The notes beneath the pieces were generated by a model that saw nothing but the letters and a program-made list of their open reading frames with translations, ran no database searches and had not been told where the DNA came from. A program made the translations under genes and the position numbers. Positions 12,040 through 21,692 of a stretch of 64,000 bases of DNA are shown one piece after another; the stretch's first letter is position 1; each line of letters begins with the position of its first letter. This DNA is from Lachnobacterium bovis DSM 14045 (GTDB lineage Bacteria; Bacillota; Clostridia; Lachnospirales; Lachnospiraceae). Where the stretch lies: the NCBI RefSeq assembly GCF_900107245.1, contig NZ_FNPG01000011.1:1-64000 (forward strand), given 5' to 3'.

Positions 12040-12127
12040 ATGCTATCTTCAATTCTTTATAGATTTTTTGTAAATTTTATGTGAAAATTTTGTAAATTTA
12101 GTTAATAGGTACTTTTTTTAACTATTT

Positions 12128-12553
12128 TTATTCAATCGCAAATGTTAATTCAGCTGTTACAGCAAGTTCTCCATCTACGAAAGCTTTACATTCACCTACG
12201 CCAATAGGGCCTCGTCTTTTAATTATTTTACAGTTTAATTCTAGAACGTCTCCTGGAATTACCTGTCTCTTAAAACGTGCATTTTTAATTCCTGCAAATA
12301 AAGCTAACTTACCTTTATTTTCTTCCTGTGATAAAATTGCAACTGCTCCTGTCTGTGCTAAAGCTTCAATGATTAATACGCCAGGCATAATCTGTTTCTG
12401 TGGAAAATGACCGCAAAAGTGCATTTCATTTGCTGTTACGCATTTTCTTCCTGTGGCCTCTTCCCCTGGAATGCAATCCGTAATTCTGTCCACTAATAAA
12501 AATGGATAACGATGTGGAAGAATCTCTTTAATTTCATCGGATGTTAATGTCAT
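12128..12553 (-). CDS. fabZ: 3-hydroxyacyl-ACP dehydratase FabZ
   Basis: Removes water from 3-hydroxyacyl-ACP to give trans-2-enoyl-ACP. The hot-dog fold shows the catalytic His in [23 protein letters not shown] and the early [11 protein letters not shown] motif. The 141 residues match the family. AAGGG precedes the ATG. It is the last biosynthetic gene of the fab operon, 26 bases after fabF. Confidence 0.95.
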   Translation of the reverse strand: MTLTSDEIKEILPHRYPFLLVDRITDCIPGEEATGRKCVTANEMHFCGHFPQKQIMPGVLIIEALAQTGAVAILSQEENKGKLALFAGIKNARFKRQVIPGDVLELNCKIIKRRGPIGVGECKAFVDGELAVTAELTFAIE

Positions 12554-12579
12554 AATTTTTACCCTTTTCCTTTATTTTT

Positions 12580-13827
12580 TTATTGAAATTTTTTTAATAC
12601 TATACAAGCATTGTGTCCACCAAAACCTAATGAATTAGACATAGCATAATCAACTTTTACGTTTCTGCCTTCATTTGGCACGATATCTAAGTCACAATCT
12701 TCATCAAAATTCTGGTAGTTAATTGTTGCAGGTACATAATCTTCTTTTACTGATAAAGCTGTAATAATAGCCTCAACTGCACCACTTGCTCCAAGTAAAT
12801 GTCCTGTCATAGATTTTGTTGAACTTACCATTAAATCTTCTGCTTTTTCACCAAAAACTTTTTTAATAGCCATTGTTTCACACATGTCATTAAGATGTGT
12901 AGATGTTCCGTGAGCATTGATATAATCGATTGCATCTTTTTCGATTTTTGCATCTTCTAATGCTAATTCGAAACATTTTGCTGCCTGGCTACCATCACTT
13001 AATGGTGCTGTAACATGGTATGCGTCACAGTTGCTTCCGTATCCTACTACTTCGCAATAGATTTTTGCTCCACGAGCAACAGCATGTTCATACTCTTCTA
13101 GTACTAACATTCCTGCACCTTCGCCCATTACAAAACCACTTCTGTCTTTATCGAACGGAATTGATGCTCTGTTTGGATCTGTTGACTGATTTAAAGCTTT
13201 CATAGCTGTAAATCCGCCCATTCCAAGCTCTGTGATACTTGCTTCTGCACCACCACAAACCATCATATCAGCATATCCATCTCTAATCTGTCTGAAGCTG
13301 TCTCCAATTGCATTAGTTCCACCTGCACATGCTGTAACAACACAACTACACATTCCGTGTAAACCATACTGAATTGCAATCTGACCAGCTGCCATATTTG
13401 AAATAACCATTGGAATAAAATGTGGAGAGACTCTGTCGTATCCTTTTTGAACACCTCTTGCATCTTCATGCTGAATTGTATATAGTCCACCAATTCCTGA
13501 AGAAACAATTACTCCAACTCTCTGTGTATCTATAGTTTCTTTAACTTTGCCTTCTTCTAAAATGTCGGCATCCTCGATAGCCTCTTTTGCTGCAACTAAT
13601 GCAAACTGAGTAAATCTATCGCTTTTTCTTGCTGTATTCTTATCTAATTTTTCATTAGGATCAAAATCCTTTACTTCTGCTGCTAATTTTACTTTTCTGT
13701 TTTCTGTATCATAAGCTGTGATTGGTGCAATACCACATTTTTGTGCTTTAACGCCTTCCCACATGCTCTTTGTATCGTTTCCTATCGGTGTAATTGCACC
13801 TATACCTGTTATTACAACTCTTCTCAT
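12580..13827 (-). CDS. fabF: Beta-ketoacyl-ACP synthase II
   Basis: Condenses malonyl-ACP with acyl-ACP to extend the chain. The Cys-His-His triad is visible in VVTACAGGTNAIGD, NAHGTSTHLND and TKSMTGHLLGASGA. I start at ATG 13827, preceded by AAGGAAG; the frame opens six codons earlier at a TTG. The protein of 415 residues is the usual length. It lies between fabG and fabZ. Confidence 0.95.
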   Translation of the reverse strand: MRRVVITGIGAITPIGNDTKSMWEGVKAQKCGIAPITAYDTENRKVKLAAEVKDFDPNEKLDKNTARKSDRFTQFALVAAKEAIEDADILEEGKVKETIDTQRVGVIVSSGIGGLYTIQHEDARGVQKGYDRVSPHFIPMVISNMAAGQIAIQYGLHGMCSCVVTACAGGTNAIGDSFRQIRDGYADMMVCGGAEASITELGMGGFTAMKALNQSTDPNRASIPFDKDRSGFVMGEGAGMLVLEEYEHAVARGAKIYCEVVGYGSNCDAYHVTAPLSDGSQAAKCFELALEDAKIEKDAIDYINAHGTSTHLNDMCETMAIKKVFGEKAEDLMVSSTKSMTGHLLGASGAVEAIITALSVKEDYVPATINYQNFDEDCDLDIVPNEGRNVKVDYAMSNSLGFGGHNACIVLKKFQ

Positions 13828-13885
13828 TTTGCACTTCCTTATCAATTTCGATTTTTATGCGTTCATATTGTTTTTTTTACGAATT

Positions 13886-14614
13886 CTATACCATTCCACC
13901 ATCAACTAATAAAACTTGTCCTGTTATGTATCTGCTATCTTCTGATGCAAAGAATGCAACAGCATTTGCGATATCCTCTGGTTGACCCATTTCACCAAAA
14001 GGAATAGAATCAATTATGCTTTTCTTTGCTGCATCACTAAGTTTTGCAGTCATATCAGTTGCAATCATTCCAGGTGCAATCGCATTAACTCTAATTTTAC
14101 GTTTTGCTAATTCTTTAGCTAACGATTTAGTCATACCAATTACACCAGCTTTAGATGCAGCGTAGTTAACCTGACCAGCATTTCCGGCAACACCCACAAC
14201 AGAGCTCATATTAATTATGCTACCTTTTCTTTGTTTAAGCATAACTCTTGAGACTTCACGCATCATGTAAAAAGTACCTTTTAAGTTTACATCAATTACT
14301 TTAGAAATATCTTCATCACTGATTCTCATAATTAAAGAATCTCTTGTGATTCCTGCATTATTCACTAATACATCTATTTCATTAAAGGCTTCTAATGTAT
14401 CTGAAATAAGCTTTGCACAATCTTCTGAACTACTTACATCATATTTGTAAGCTACTGCTTTAACACCTTTTTCTTCACATAATGCAATAGTTTCTTTTGC
14501 CTGCTCTTCATTTGAGTTATAACTAAATGCAATATTGAATCCTCTTTCTGCAAGCTTAACACAAACTGCTCTTCCTATTCCTCGACTTCCACCAGTCACT
14601 AATGCTGTTGACAT
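13886..14614 (-). CDS. fabG: 3-oxoacyl-ACP reductase
   Basis: Short-chain dehydrogenase that reduces 3-ketoacyl-ACP with NADPH. The nucleotide motif TGGSRGIG, NNAG, and the catalytic Ser, Tyr and Lys (SSVVGVAGNAGQVNYAASKAG) are all present. ATG 14614 is the start because AAAGGAGG lies directly upstream; this removes ten residues of a longer open frame that would overlap fabD. The protein is 242 residues. Confidence 0.94.
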   Translation of the reverse strand: MSTALVTGGSRGIGRAVCVKLAERGFNIAFSYNSNEEQAKETIALCEEKGVKAVAYKYDVSSSEDCAKLISDTLEAFNEIDVLVNNAGITRDSLIMRISDEDISKVIDVNLKGTFYMMREVSRVMLKQRKGSIINMSSVVGVAGNAGQVNYAASKAGVIGMTKSLAKELAKRKIRVNAIAPGMIATDMTAKLSDAAKKSIIDSIPFGEMGQPEDIANAVAFFASEDSRYITGQVLLVDGGMV

Positions 14615-14633
14615 ATCTTTCCTCCTTTGTTGT

Positions 14634-15575
14634 TTATGCAACAATAGCTTCTAAATCTTCAATTTTAGAAATACTTGTAACTTTAACATCTACATTCATT
14701 TCTTTTGCTTTTTTTCTAACAAATCCGCTTAAAACTTTACCTGGTCCGATTTCAATAAAATTGTCAGCACCTTGCTTTATTAACTCTTCAACATCTTTTT
14801 CAAAACGAACTGAAGATTGAACCTGATTTGTTAAAAGTTCTTTGATTTCTTCGCCAGATGCACTATTATCAATAATTTTTCCAGTATAATTTACTGCAAC
14901 TGGAAAAGTAGGTGCTTTAAAAGTAACCTTTTTAAATAATTCTTCCAGCGCCACTTTTGCTTCATGCATGTATTTTGTATGAAATGGTCCACTTACGTTA
15001 AGTCTTACTATACGTCTTGCTCCCATTTCTTTTAAAAGTTTTTCTGTTTCTTCTACAGCATCCAAATCTCCACAAATTACATACTGTTTAGGACAATTGT
15101 AATTTGCTATTGTGATATATCCTATATCTTTTTTACTTATCTCTTCTACAGCCTTCTCTACATCAGAAACATCCATTCCTATAATCGCGCTCATAGCACA
15201 TTCTTGTTTTGATGCAGCTTCAGCCATCTTGTTTCCTCTGTATTCGATTACTTTTAAGTAATCTTCCTCACTAATTACACCAGCTGCGTATAAAGCACCA
15301 TATTCACCTAAACTTAAACCAACAGCCATATCTGGTTTGATGTTGTTTTCTTCTAAAAGTTTAGTTACACCAATTGCAAACATTGCCATAGCAGGCTGTG
15401 TGTTCTCTGTAAGAGAAAGATCTTCTAAAGGTCCTTCATGCATTAATTTTTTATAATCTTTAGATAATTTAACGCTATCTATAAATTTTTTATATGATTC
15501 ATATTTATTATAAAAATCCATTCCCATAGATACAAACTGACTTCCCTGGCCAGCATACATAAATACAGTTTTCAT
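14634..15575 (-). CDS. fabD: Malonyl-CoA:ACP transacylase
   Basis: Moves malonyl from CoA to acyl carrier protein. The opening YAGQGSQ, the catalytic Ser in GLSLGEYGALYAAG (a Leu replaces the usual His of GHSLGE), and the catalytic His in SGPFHTKYM are seen. The 313 residues match the family. It lies 28 bases after the second FabK-like gene and just ahead of fabG. Confidence 0.94.
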   Translation of the reverse strand: MKTVFMYAGQGSQFVSMGMDFYNKYESYKKFIDSVKLSKDYKKLMHEGPLEDLSLTENTQPAMAMFAIGVTKLLEENNIKPDMAVGLSLGEYGALYAAGVISEEDYLKVIEYRGNKMAEAASKQECAMSAIIGMDVSDVEKAVEEISKKDIGYITIANYNCPKQYVICGDLDAVEETEKLLKEMGARRIVRLNVSGPFHTKYMHEAKVALEELFKKVTFKAPTFPVAVNYTGKIIDNSASGEEIKELLTNQVQSSVRFEKDVEELIKQGADNFIEIGPGKVLSGFVRKKAKEMNVDVKVTSISKIEDLEAIVA

Positions 15576-15603
15576 CTTTTTAACCTCGTATTATTTCATA
15601 TTA

Positions 15604-16680
15604 TTATCTCAAATTATTTTTGCAATCCTCTAGGATTTCGTTTACTAATTCCTTTACAGTAACTATTTTAGAAACCCTTGATGCATTTTCACCACAGAAA
15701 AATAAACCTTCTTCTCTATTGCCTTTTACAGCCTCGATTAAAGCTCGACTAATGCAATATGGAATTTTGTTTCCTTTTGGGCAAGCTTTTAAACAGTTAT
15801 TACATTTTTCTGCGAAAAATGTTTTACCTTTCTCCAAATTTTGAAGAAGTGGCGTAAATACTGCACGAGCTGGCATTCCAACAGGGCTTTTAATGATTTT
15901 AATATCACTTTCTTTAGCATTTACAATAACATCTTTAAAAGTATCACTGGCATCACATTCTTTAGTTGCAATAAAACGTGTTCCGATCTGTACACCACTT
16001 GCTCCATTTTGTAAAGCCGTTGCCATATCCTTTCCTGTAAAAATACCTCCACCTAAGAAAATATTAATTTTTCTCCTAAATTTTTCCTCGTACGGTCTAA
16101 TTGTTTCTAAAACCTCTCCTAAAATTGTTAGGTTATCCTGACATGTTTTTTCTTCTAGATCCTGATTTGAAAAACCAAGATGTCCTCCTGCTTTATAGCC
16201 TTCAATTACCATAAAATCAGGTACTGAATTATATTTTTTTGAAAAACGTTTACACAAAAGTTCTGCTGCCTTTTTACTTGATACAATAGGTGCATACAAA
16301 GCCTTTGAATCTTTTACGTACTCAGGTAAGTTAAGTGGTAATCCTGCACCTGATATGATTGCATCTGCACCTGCTTCTATAGCACATTTAACTGTTTCTG
16401 CATAATGGCTAACTGCAACCATGATATTTACTGCGATTAACCCGTTTCCTTGAGAAATTTCTTTAGCTCTTTGGATATGATATTTTAAAGCTCTCATATT
16501 TGCTTCAAATGGATTCTTTAAAAAATCATTCTCTTTATATCCAATATTCACTGAGCTAATAACTCCCATGCAACCTTCTTTTGCAACATTTCCAGCAAGT
16601 TCTGATAATGAGACACCTACGCCCATTCCACCTTGAATAATTCCGTGTTTTAATAGTTTTCCATTTAAATTTAATTCCAT
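15604..16680 (-). CDS. FabK-like / nitronate-monooxygenase-family flavoprotein with C-terminal Cys cluster
   Basis: A TIM-barrel FMN protein of the 2-nitropropane dioxygenase family: IIQGGMGVGVSLSELAG at the start, EGYKAGGHLG near residue 170, and LGGGIFTGKDMATALQNGASGVQIGTRF. It is a paralogue of the adjacent fabK but about 45 residues longer. The extra C-terminal part has CNNCLKACPKGNKIPYC and two later Cys, spaced like a metal or Fe-S site. Its place inside the fab operon, 7 bases after fabK, implies a role in fatty-acid metabolism. The exact substrate is not known to me. Confidence 0.8.
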   Translation of the reverse strand: MELNLNGKLLKHGIIQGGMGVGVSLSELAGNVAKEGCMGVISSVNIGYKENDFLKNPFEANMRALKYHIQRAKEISQGNGLIAVNIMVAVSHYAETVKCAIEAGADAIISGAGLPLNLPEYVKDSKALYAPIVSSKKAAELLCKRFSKKYNSVPDFMVIEGYKAGGHLGFSNQDLEEKTCQDNLTILGEVLETIRPYEEKFRRKINIFLGGGIFTGKDMATALQNGASGVQIGTRFIATKECDASDTFKDVIVNAKESDIKIIKSPVGMPARAVFTPLLQNLEKGKTFFAEKCNNCLKACPKGNKIPYCISRALIEAVKGNREEGLFFCGENASRVSKIVTVKELVNEILEDCKNNLR

Positions 16681-16687
16681 TTTATTT

Positions 16688-17614
16688 CTATGCTCCTAAT
16701 TTGTTTACAGTCCTCTCATAGCCTGCATACATATCTTCAAAAATATCTTTAATTGGTTTAATTTCTTTAATCTGACCTGCAACCTGTCCAGCCATAAGTG
16801 AACCAGTTTTTACGTCGCCTTCAAAAACAGCTCGTCTAAGTGAACCTAAAGTAAATTTTTCAAGTTCCATCTTATCTGCACCATTTTTTTCTTGTTTAAT
16901 GTATTCTCTTGCCATTGAGTTTTTAATAATTCTAACTGGTGTACCTGTAATTCTACCTGTTACAACAGTTGTGTTGTCTTTTGCTCTTAAAATAGCATTT
17001 TTATATTCTGGATGAATTGGACACTCTTCAGAAGCTAATAAACATGTTCCAACCTGAACACCACAAGCTCCTAAAGCAAATGCAGCTGCAAGCTGTCTTC
17101 CATCAGCAATTCCACCTGCTGCCACAACTGGAATATTTACTGCATCTACTACCTGTGGAACAAGTGTCATTGTTGTCATCTCTCCAACATGTCCACCACT
17201 TTCTGTTCCTTCTGCAATAATTGCATCAGCTCCTAATTTTTCCATTCTTTTAGCCAATGCTACAGATGCTACTACTGGTAAAACTTTAATACCTGCTTTT
17301 TTGAAATCATCCATATATTTTCCAGGATTACCTGCACCTGTTGTTACGATTTTTACACCCTCTTCTACAACAACTTGAGCCATTTCATCTGCTGCTGGAT
17401 GCATTAACATAAGATTTACACCGAAAGGATTATTTGTTAATTCTTTACATTTTCTAATGTTTTCTCTTAAACTATCAACTGTCATTCCTCCTGCAGCTAT
17501 AAGTCCAAGTCCTCCAGCGTTTGATACCGAAGCTGCAAACTCACCTGTTGCGATATTTGCCATTCCTCCTTGGATAAAAGGATATTTTATACCTAAAATC
17601 TCATTTAATTTCAT
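16688..17614 (-). CDS. fabK: Enoyl-ACP reductase II (FMN-dependent)
   Basis: Reduces enoyl-ACP with NAD(P)H and FMN in the last step of each elongation cycle, the FabI replacement common in Firmicutes. The motifs YPFIQGGMANIATGEFAASV, EGTESGGHVGEMTTM and VAAGGIADGRQLAAAFALGACGVQVGT are typical. I prefer ATG 17614 (after GGTGGAAG) over a GTG four codons earlier. Protein about 308 residues. No FabI is seen in the window. Confidence 0.92.
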   Translation of the reverse strand: MKLNEILGIKYPFIQGGMANIATGEFAASVSNAGGLGLIAAGGMTVDSLRENIRKCKELTNNPFGVNLMLMHPAADEMAQVVVEEGVKIVTTGAGNPGKYMDDFKKAGIKVLPVVASVALAKRMEKLGADAIIAEGTESGGHVGEMTTMTLVPQVVDAVNIPVVAAGGIADGRQLAAAFALGACGVQVGTCLLASEECPIHPEYKNAILRAKDNTTVVTGRITGTPVRIIKNSMAREYIKQEKNGADKMELEKFTLGSLRRAVFEGDVKTGSLMAGQVAGQIKEIKPIKDIFEDMYAGYERTVNKLGA

Positions 17615-17684
17615 TTTATCTTCCACCTTTTCCTTTACTCAAATTTGAATACTCTTTGGGTAAAAACCAATTCATTTATCTTAA

Positions 17685-18632
17685 TTAAGCCGTATAAATT
17701 GCACTACTCCAAGTAAAACCAGCACCGAATGCTACTAGCAATACCTTTTGACCTTTTTTAATTTTATTATTCTCATATAATTCATCTAAAGCAATTGGAA
17801 TCGATGCTGCAGATGTATTAGCATATCTATCAATATTTACGTAAAATTTATCTTTACTCTCTTTATGTTTATTAGCCACATGATTTATAATTCTTACATT
17901 AGCCTGGTGGCAAACTACATGGTCTATATCTTCTAATGTTAAATTTGCTTCTTCTAATGCATCTTTTATAGCCTGATCAAAAGCTGTAACAGCTGCTTTA
18001 AAAACAGCTTTTCCATCCATATGTAAATAGTTATTATCTTTTCCTACGCCCGAGCAATTTAAACCTTCGAAATTGCCACTTGCATATGCTTTATGAACAT
18101 ATAGACTCTCATCTAATTTGATTACTGCTGCACCTGCTCCATCTCCAAATAAAACGCAAGTTGTTCTGTCGTTATAGTCCATAATTTTAGAAATCTGCTC
18201 ACTTCCAATTAATAATCCATATTTTTTTGATGAATTAGTTAAAAGTCCTCTAACAATTTCTAATCCGTACACGAAACCAGAACATGCTGCGCTAATATCA
18301 AATGCAATAATTTCATTTGAAAGTCCTAATTCTTTTGCAACCATACATGCTGTAGATGGAAAAGCATTATCACCTGTTGTCGTCGCAACAATAACTACTC
18401 CAATATCATTTTCATCTATATTTTCTTTTACTTTAGCTTTTTTTAATGCTTCTTTTGCTGCACCACATGCTAAAAATGTATTGCTTTCTTCTTCACATTT
18501 ATGACGCATTTTAATTCCAGTTCTTGTGTAAATCCATTCATCTGATGTATCTACAAAAGTACTTAATGCATCGTTATCTATTACTTTTTCTGGTAAACAT
18601 CTTCCTGTAGAAACTATATTTATACCTTTCAA
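17685..18632 (-). CDS. fabH: Beta-ketoacyl-ACP synthase III
   Basis: Starts fatty-acid synthesis by condensing acetyl-CoA with malonyl-ACP. The Cys in DISAACSGFVYGLEI, His in VVCHQANVRII and Asn in YANTSAASIPIAL form the catalytic triad. The start codon is TTG at 18632, with TAGGAAA upstream; no ATG fits the family N-terminus (KGINIVSTGRCLP). The protein is 315 residues. It begins 18 bases after accA. Confidence 0.94.
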   Translation of the reverse strand: MKGINIVSTGRCLPEKVIDNDALSTFVDTSDEWIYTRTGIKMRHKCEEESNTFLACGAAKEALKKAKVKENIDENDIGVVIVATTTGDNAFPSTACMVAKELGLSNEIIAFDISAACSGFVYGLEIVRGLLTNSSKKYGLLIGSEQISKIMDYNDRTTCVLFGDGAGAAVIKLDESLYVHKAYASGNFEGLNCSGVGKDNNYLHMDGKAVFKAAVTAFDQAIKDALEEANLTLEDIDHVVCHQANVRIINHVANKHKESKDKFYVNIDRYANTSAASIPIALDELYENNKIKKGQKVLLVAFGAGFTWSSAIYTA

Positions 18633-18650
18633 CTACAATTTCCTACCCTT

Positions 18651-19451
18651 CTATTCTTTTATAACTTTTAACGCTTTTTTCTTTTCATCTATATTTCTAA
18701 ATTTTAAATATCTATTTTCTATTAACGTATTTTGACTGAGTTTTTGAAGAGAAGATATTTCTTTTTGCAATTTTTTGTCTATGACTTTAAACATATTTCT
18801 ATCTTCAGCAATAACATCATCAATAAGTCCAAAATCATAAAGTTCCTTAGCCGTAATTTTCATGACTTCACTAGCCTTTGGTGCAAGTGAACCATCTTTC
18901 CATAGGATAGATGCAAAACCTTCTGGAGATAGAACTGCAAAAATTGAATTTTCTAACATCCAAATTTTATCTGCGACACTAAGCGCAAGTGCACCACCGC
19001 TGTTTCCTTCACCAGTTATTATTGCAATAATTGGAACTTTCAAACTAGACATAAGCGCCATACTTTCAGCAATAGCATTAGCCTGTCCATGTTCTTCTGC
19101 TTCTTTTCCTGGATAAGCTCCTGGTGTATCTATAAAAGTAATTATTGGTCTATGAAATCTTTCAGCTTCCTTCATAAGACGCATACCTTTTCTATATCCC
19201 TCTGGAGAACACATTCCAAAGTTAAATCTCATGCTTTCCTCAAGACTTTTTCCTTTTCTTTGACCAATTATTGTTACTGGAGTTCCGTGAAACATTGCAA
19301 TTCCACCAAGAATACTCTCATCATCACCTGATAATCTATCACCTTTTAATTCGATAAAATCATCAAATAATTCTTCAATGTATTTTGAGACTTGTGGTCT
19401 TTTTTTATCTCTTGCAATAAGAACTCTGTCATATGTTGTAAGTTCTTTCAT
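18651..19451 (-). CDS. accA: Acetyl-CoA carboxylase carboxyltransferase subunit alpha
   Basis: With AccD transfers CO2 from carboxybiotin to acetyl-CoA. Motifs are GQRKGKSLEESMRFNFGMCSPEGYRKGMRLMK, FIDTPGAYPGKEAEEHGQANAIAESM and EGNSGGALAL. At 266 residues it is shorter than the E. coli subunit (about 319), as is common in clostridia. It follows accD by 14 bases. Confidence 0.95.
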   Translation of the reverse strand: MKELTTYDRVLIARDKKRPQVSKYIEELFDDFIELKGDRLSGDDESILGGIAMFHGTPVTIIGQRKGKSLEESMRFNFGMCSPEGYRKGMRLMKEAERFHRPIITFIDTPGAYPGKEAEEHGQANAIAESMALMSSLKVPIIAIITGEGNSGGALALSVADKIWMLENSIFAVLSPEGFASILWKDGSLAPKASEVMKITAKELYDFGLIDDVIAEDRNMFKVIDKKLQKEISSLQKLSQNTLIENRYLKFRNIDEKKKALKVIKE

Positions 19452-19465
19452 CTTTTTTCAACCTC

Positions 19466-20317
19466 TCATGGCAAATAATTATGCATGACCAAAATTCTAT
19501 GTATAGTTTCTTTTAAATCTTGTCTTTCAACTATCATATCTAACATTCCGCTCTTTAATAAAAATTCAGAATGTTGGAATCCTTCTGGTAACTTTTCTCC
19601 AATTGTCTGTTCAATAACCCTTGGTCCTGCAAAACAAATCAATGCATCCGGTTCTGCAATCAAAATATTTCCAAGTGCTGCAAAACTGGCAGAAACTCCA
19701 CCCGTTGTTGGATTTGTATATACTGATAAAAATAATCCACCATTTTCTTTGAATTTTTCAATCACTGTTGATGTCTTTGCCATTTGCATCAAAGAAAACA
19801 TACCCTCTTGCATTCTTGCACCACCACTGGCACTAAAAATGATAAGTGGTAAATTATGTTTGCCTGCAACTTCTGTTATAGCAGAAATTCTTTCTCCAAC
19901 GACAGTACCCATACTTCCCATCATAAACTGAGATTCCATAACAGCTATAGCACATTTGATTCCATTAATTTTACAAACACCTGTTATAACAGCTTCATCA
20001 CGTTTTGATCTATTTTTATTTTTTTCAATTACTTTGTCATAATCTAAAAAATCGATAGGGTTTACTGAATACATGCCTTTTAAATGTTCTTTAAATGTCT
20101 TTTCATCTGCGATAGAACGGATTCTATCTTCAGCAGACATTGAAAAATATTTATTACAATCTGGACAAATCATAAAATTTTTCTTTAAAACACTTTTTGC
20201 AAATTGACCATGGCATCTTTTACATTCTAAAGTTTCCTCTACGTCAACTTTTCTTCTTGTACGTCTTAACTTATCAAGTCTATTTTTTTTATTTTTAAAA
20301 ATATCTGATATTTCCAT
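19466..20317 (-). CDS. accD: Acetyl-CoA carboxylase carboxyltransferase subunit beta
   Basis: The partner of AccA. The N-terminal zinc ribbon CKRCHGQFAKSVLKKNFMICPDC is at about residues 33-55, followed by the crotonase-like domain with SASGGARMQEGMFSLMQMAK. Length 283 is normal. Its start overlaps the accC stop by one base (TAATG), showing translational coupling. Confidence 0.95.
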   Translation of the reverse strand: MEISDIFKNKKNRLDKLRRTRRKVDVEETLECKRCHGQFAKSVLKKNFMICPDCNKYFSMSAEDRIRSIADEKTFKEHLKGMYSVNPIDFLDYDKVIEKNKNRSKRDEAVITGVCKINGIKCAIAVMESQFMMGSMGTVVGERISAITEVAGKHNLPLIIFSASGGARMQEGMFSLMQMAKTSTVIEKFKENGGLFLSVYTNPTTGGVSASFAALGNILIAEPDALICFAGPRVIEQTIGEKLPEGFQHSEFLLKSGMLDMIVERQDLKETIHRILVMHNYLP

Positions 20318-21666
20318 TAATCAACACCCTCATTAAGCCATTTCATTATCTCTTCATTGTTTTTTTCGTAAAAGCCAGTATTGTAATTTCCACTAATAAA
20401 ACTTGGATGGAATGTCAAAATATGCATATACTCTGCATTTGTTTTAATTCCCTCAATCACTAATTCTTCAAGTGCTCTTCTCATTCGTTTTATTGCTTCT
20501 AATCTTGATTGACCTTTAACAATTATTTTTGCAATCATAGAATCATATACAGGCGATACCTTACATCCTGAATACAAATAACTTTCTACCCTTACTCCAT
20601 ATCCTGCTGGAAAATGTACGAACTTAACTGTACCTGGTGTAAGAGCATTAATTCTACACTCAATACCATGACCTTCTATATCTATATCTTCTTGGGTATA
20701 ACTTAATTTCATTCCTGCTGCAATTCTAATTTGCTCTTTGATAATATCTACACCTGTTACAACTTCTGTAACTGGATGTTCAACTTGAACTCTTGTGTTC
20801 ATTTCAATGAAATAGTAATTGCCTTTCTCATCTAAAACAAACTCGACAGTTCCAGCACTGTAGTAATTACATGCTTTTGCTGCTTTTAATGCAACCTGTC
20901 CCATTTCGTGTCTTAATTTATCATCTAAAACCCATGATGGTGATTCTTCAAGAAGTTTTTGATTATTTTTCTGAATAGAACAATCTCTTTCTCCTAGATA
21001 AACCATGTTGCCATATTTGTCTGCTAAGATTTGAACTTCAATATGATGTGGATTAACTATTAATTTTTCTACATACATATCACCGTTGTTAAATGCCGCT
21101 AAAGTTTCTGCTTTTGCCGTTTCATAAGCCGACTTGATTTCATCTGGTGAAAAAGCCTTTCGCATTCCTTTACCGCCACCGCCTGCAGATGCCTTTATCA
21201 ATACTGGATATCCGATTTCATCAGCAATTTTACTTGCTTCTTCCCAAGTATTAACCAAGCTCTTTGAACCTGGTACAACCGGTACCCCATTTTTTATCAT
21301 TAACTTTCTGGCATTTTGTTTATCTCCCATACCATTTATGATAAATGAATTAGGTCCAATAAAATTAATACCATTATCTTCACATTTTTGTGCGAACTCT
21401 GCATTTTCTGATAAAAAACCATATCCTGGGTGGATAGCATCAGCTTCTGTCAACTTTGCAGTCTCTATTAATACATCTTCATTTAAATAACTATCTTTTG
21501 ATTTTGCTGGACCGATACAGACCGCTTTTGTTGCGAGAATAACGGGAAGAGAATCCTTATCCTCTGTCGAATAAACGACTACTGTTTCAATTCCCATTTC
21601 TCTACAACATCTAATAATTCTTAAAGCAATCTCACCACGGTTTGCAATTAAAATTCTTTTAAACAT
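20317..21666 (-). CDS. accC: Biotin carboxylase
   Basis: ATP-grasp enzyme that carboxylates the biotin of AccB. Visible are the N-terminal ILIANRGEIALRIIR, the glycine-rich ASAGGGGKGMR loop, the HHIEVQ motif, EMNTRVQVEHPVTE in the active site and the C-terminal domain. Length 449 is standard. It lies 26 bases after accB. Confidence 0.96.
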   Translation of the reverse strand: MFKRILIANRGEIALRIIRCCREMGIETVVVYSTEDKDSLPVILATKAVCIGPAKSKDSYLNEDVLIETAKLTEADAIHPGYGFLSENAEFAQKCEDNGINFIGPNSFIINGMGDKQNARKLMIKNGVPVVPGSKSLVNTWEEASKIADEIGYPVLIKASAGGGGKGMRKAFSPDEIKSAYETAKAETLAAFNNGDMYVEKLIVNPHHIEVQILADKYGNMVYLGERDCSIQKNNQKLLEESPSWVLDDKLRHEMGQVALKAAKACNYYSAGTVEFVLDEKGNYYFIEMNTRVQVEHPVTEVVTGVDIIKEQIRIAAGMKLSYTQEDIDIEGHGIECRINALTPGTVKFVHFPAGYGVRVESYLYSGCKVSPVYDSMIAKIIVKGQSRLEAIKRMRRALEELVIEGIKTNAEYMHILTFHPSFISGNYNTGFYEKNNEEIMKWLNEGVD

Positions 21667-21692
21667 TTTTCCTCCATGTAAGATTTGCTAAA

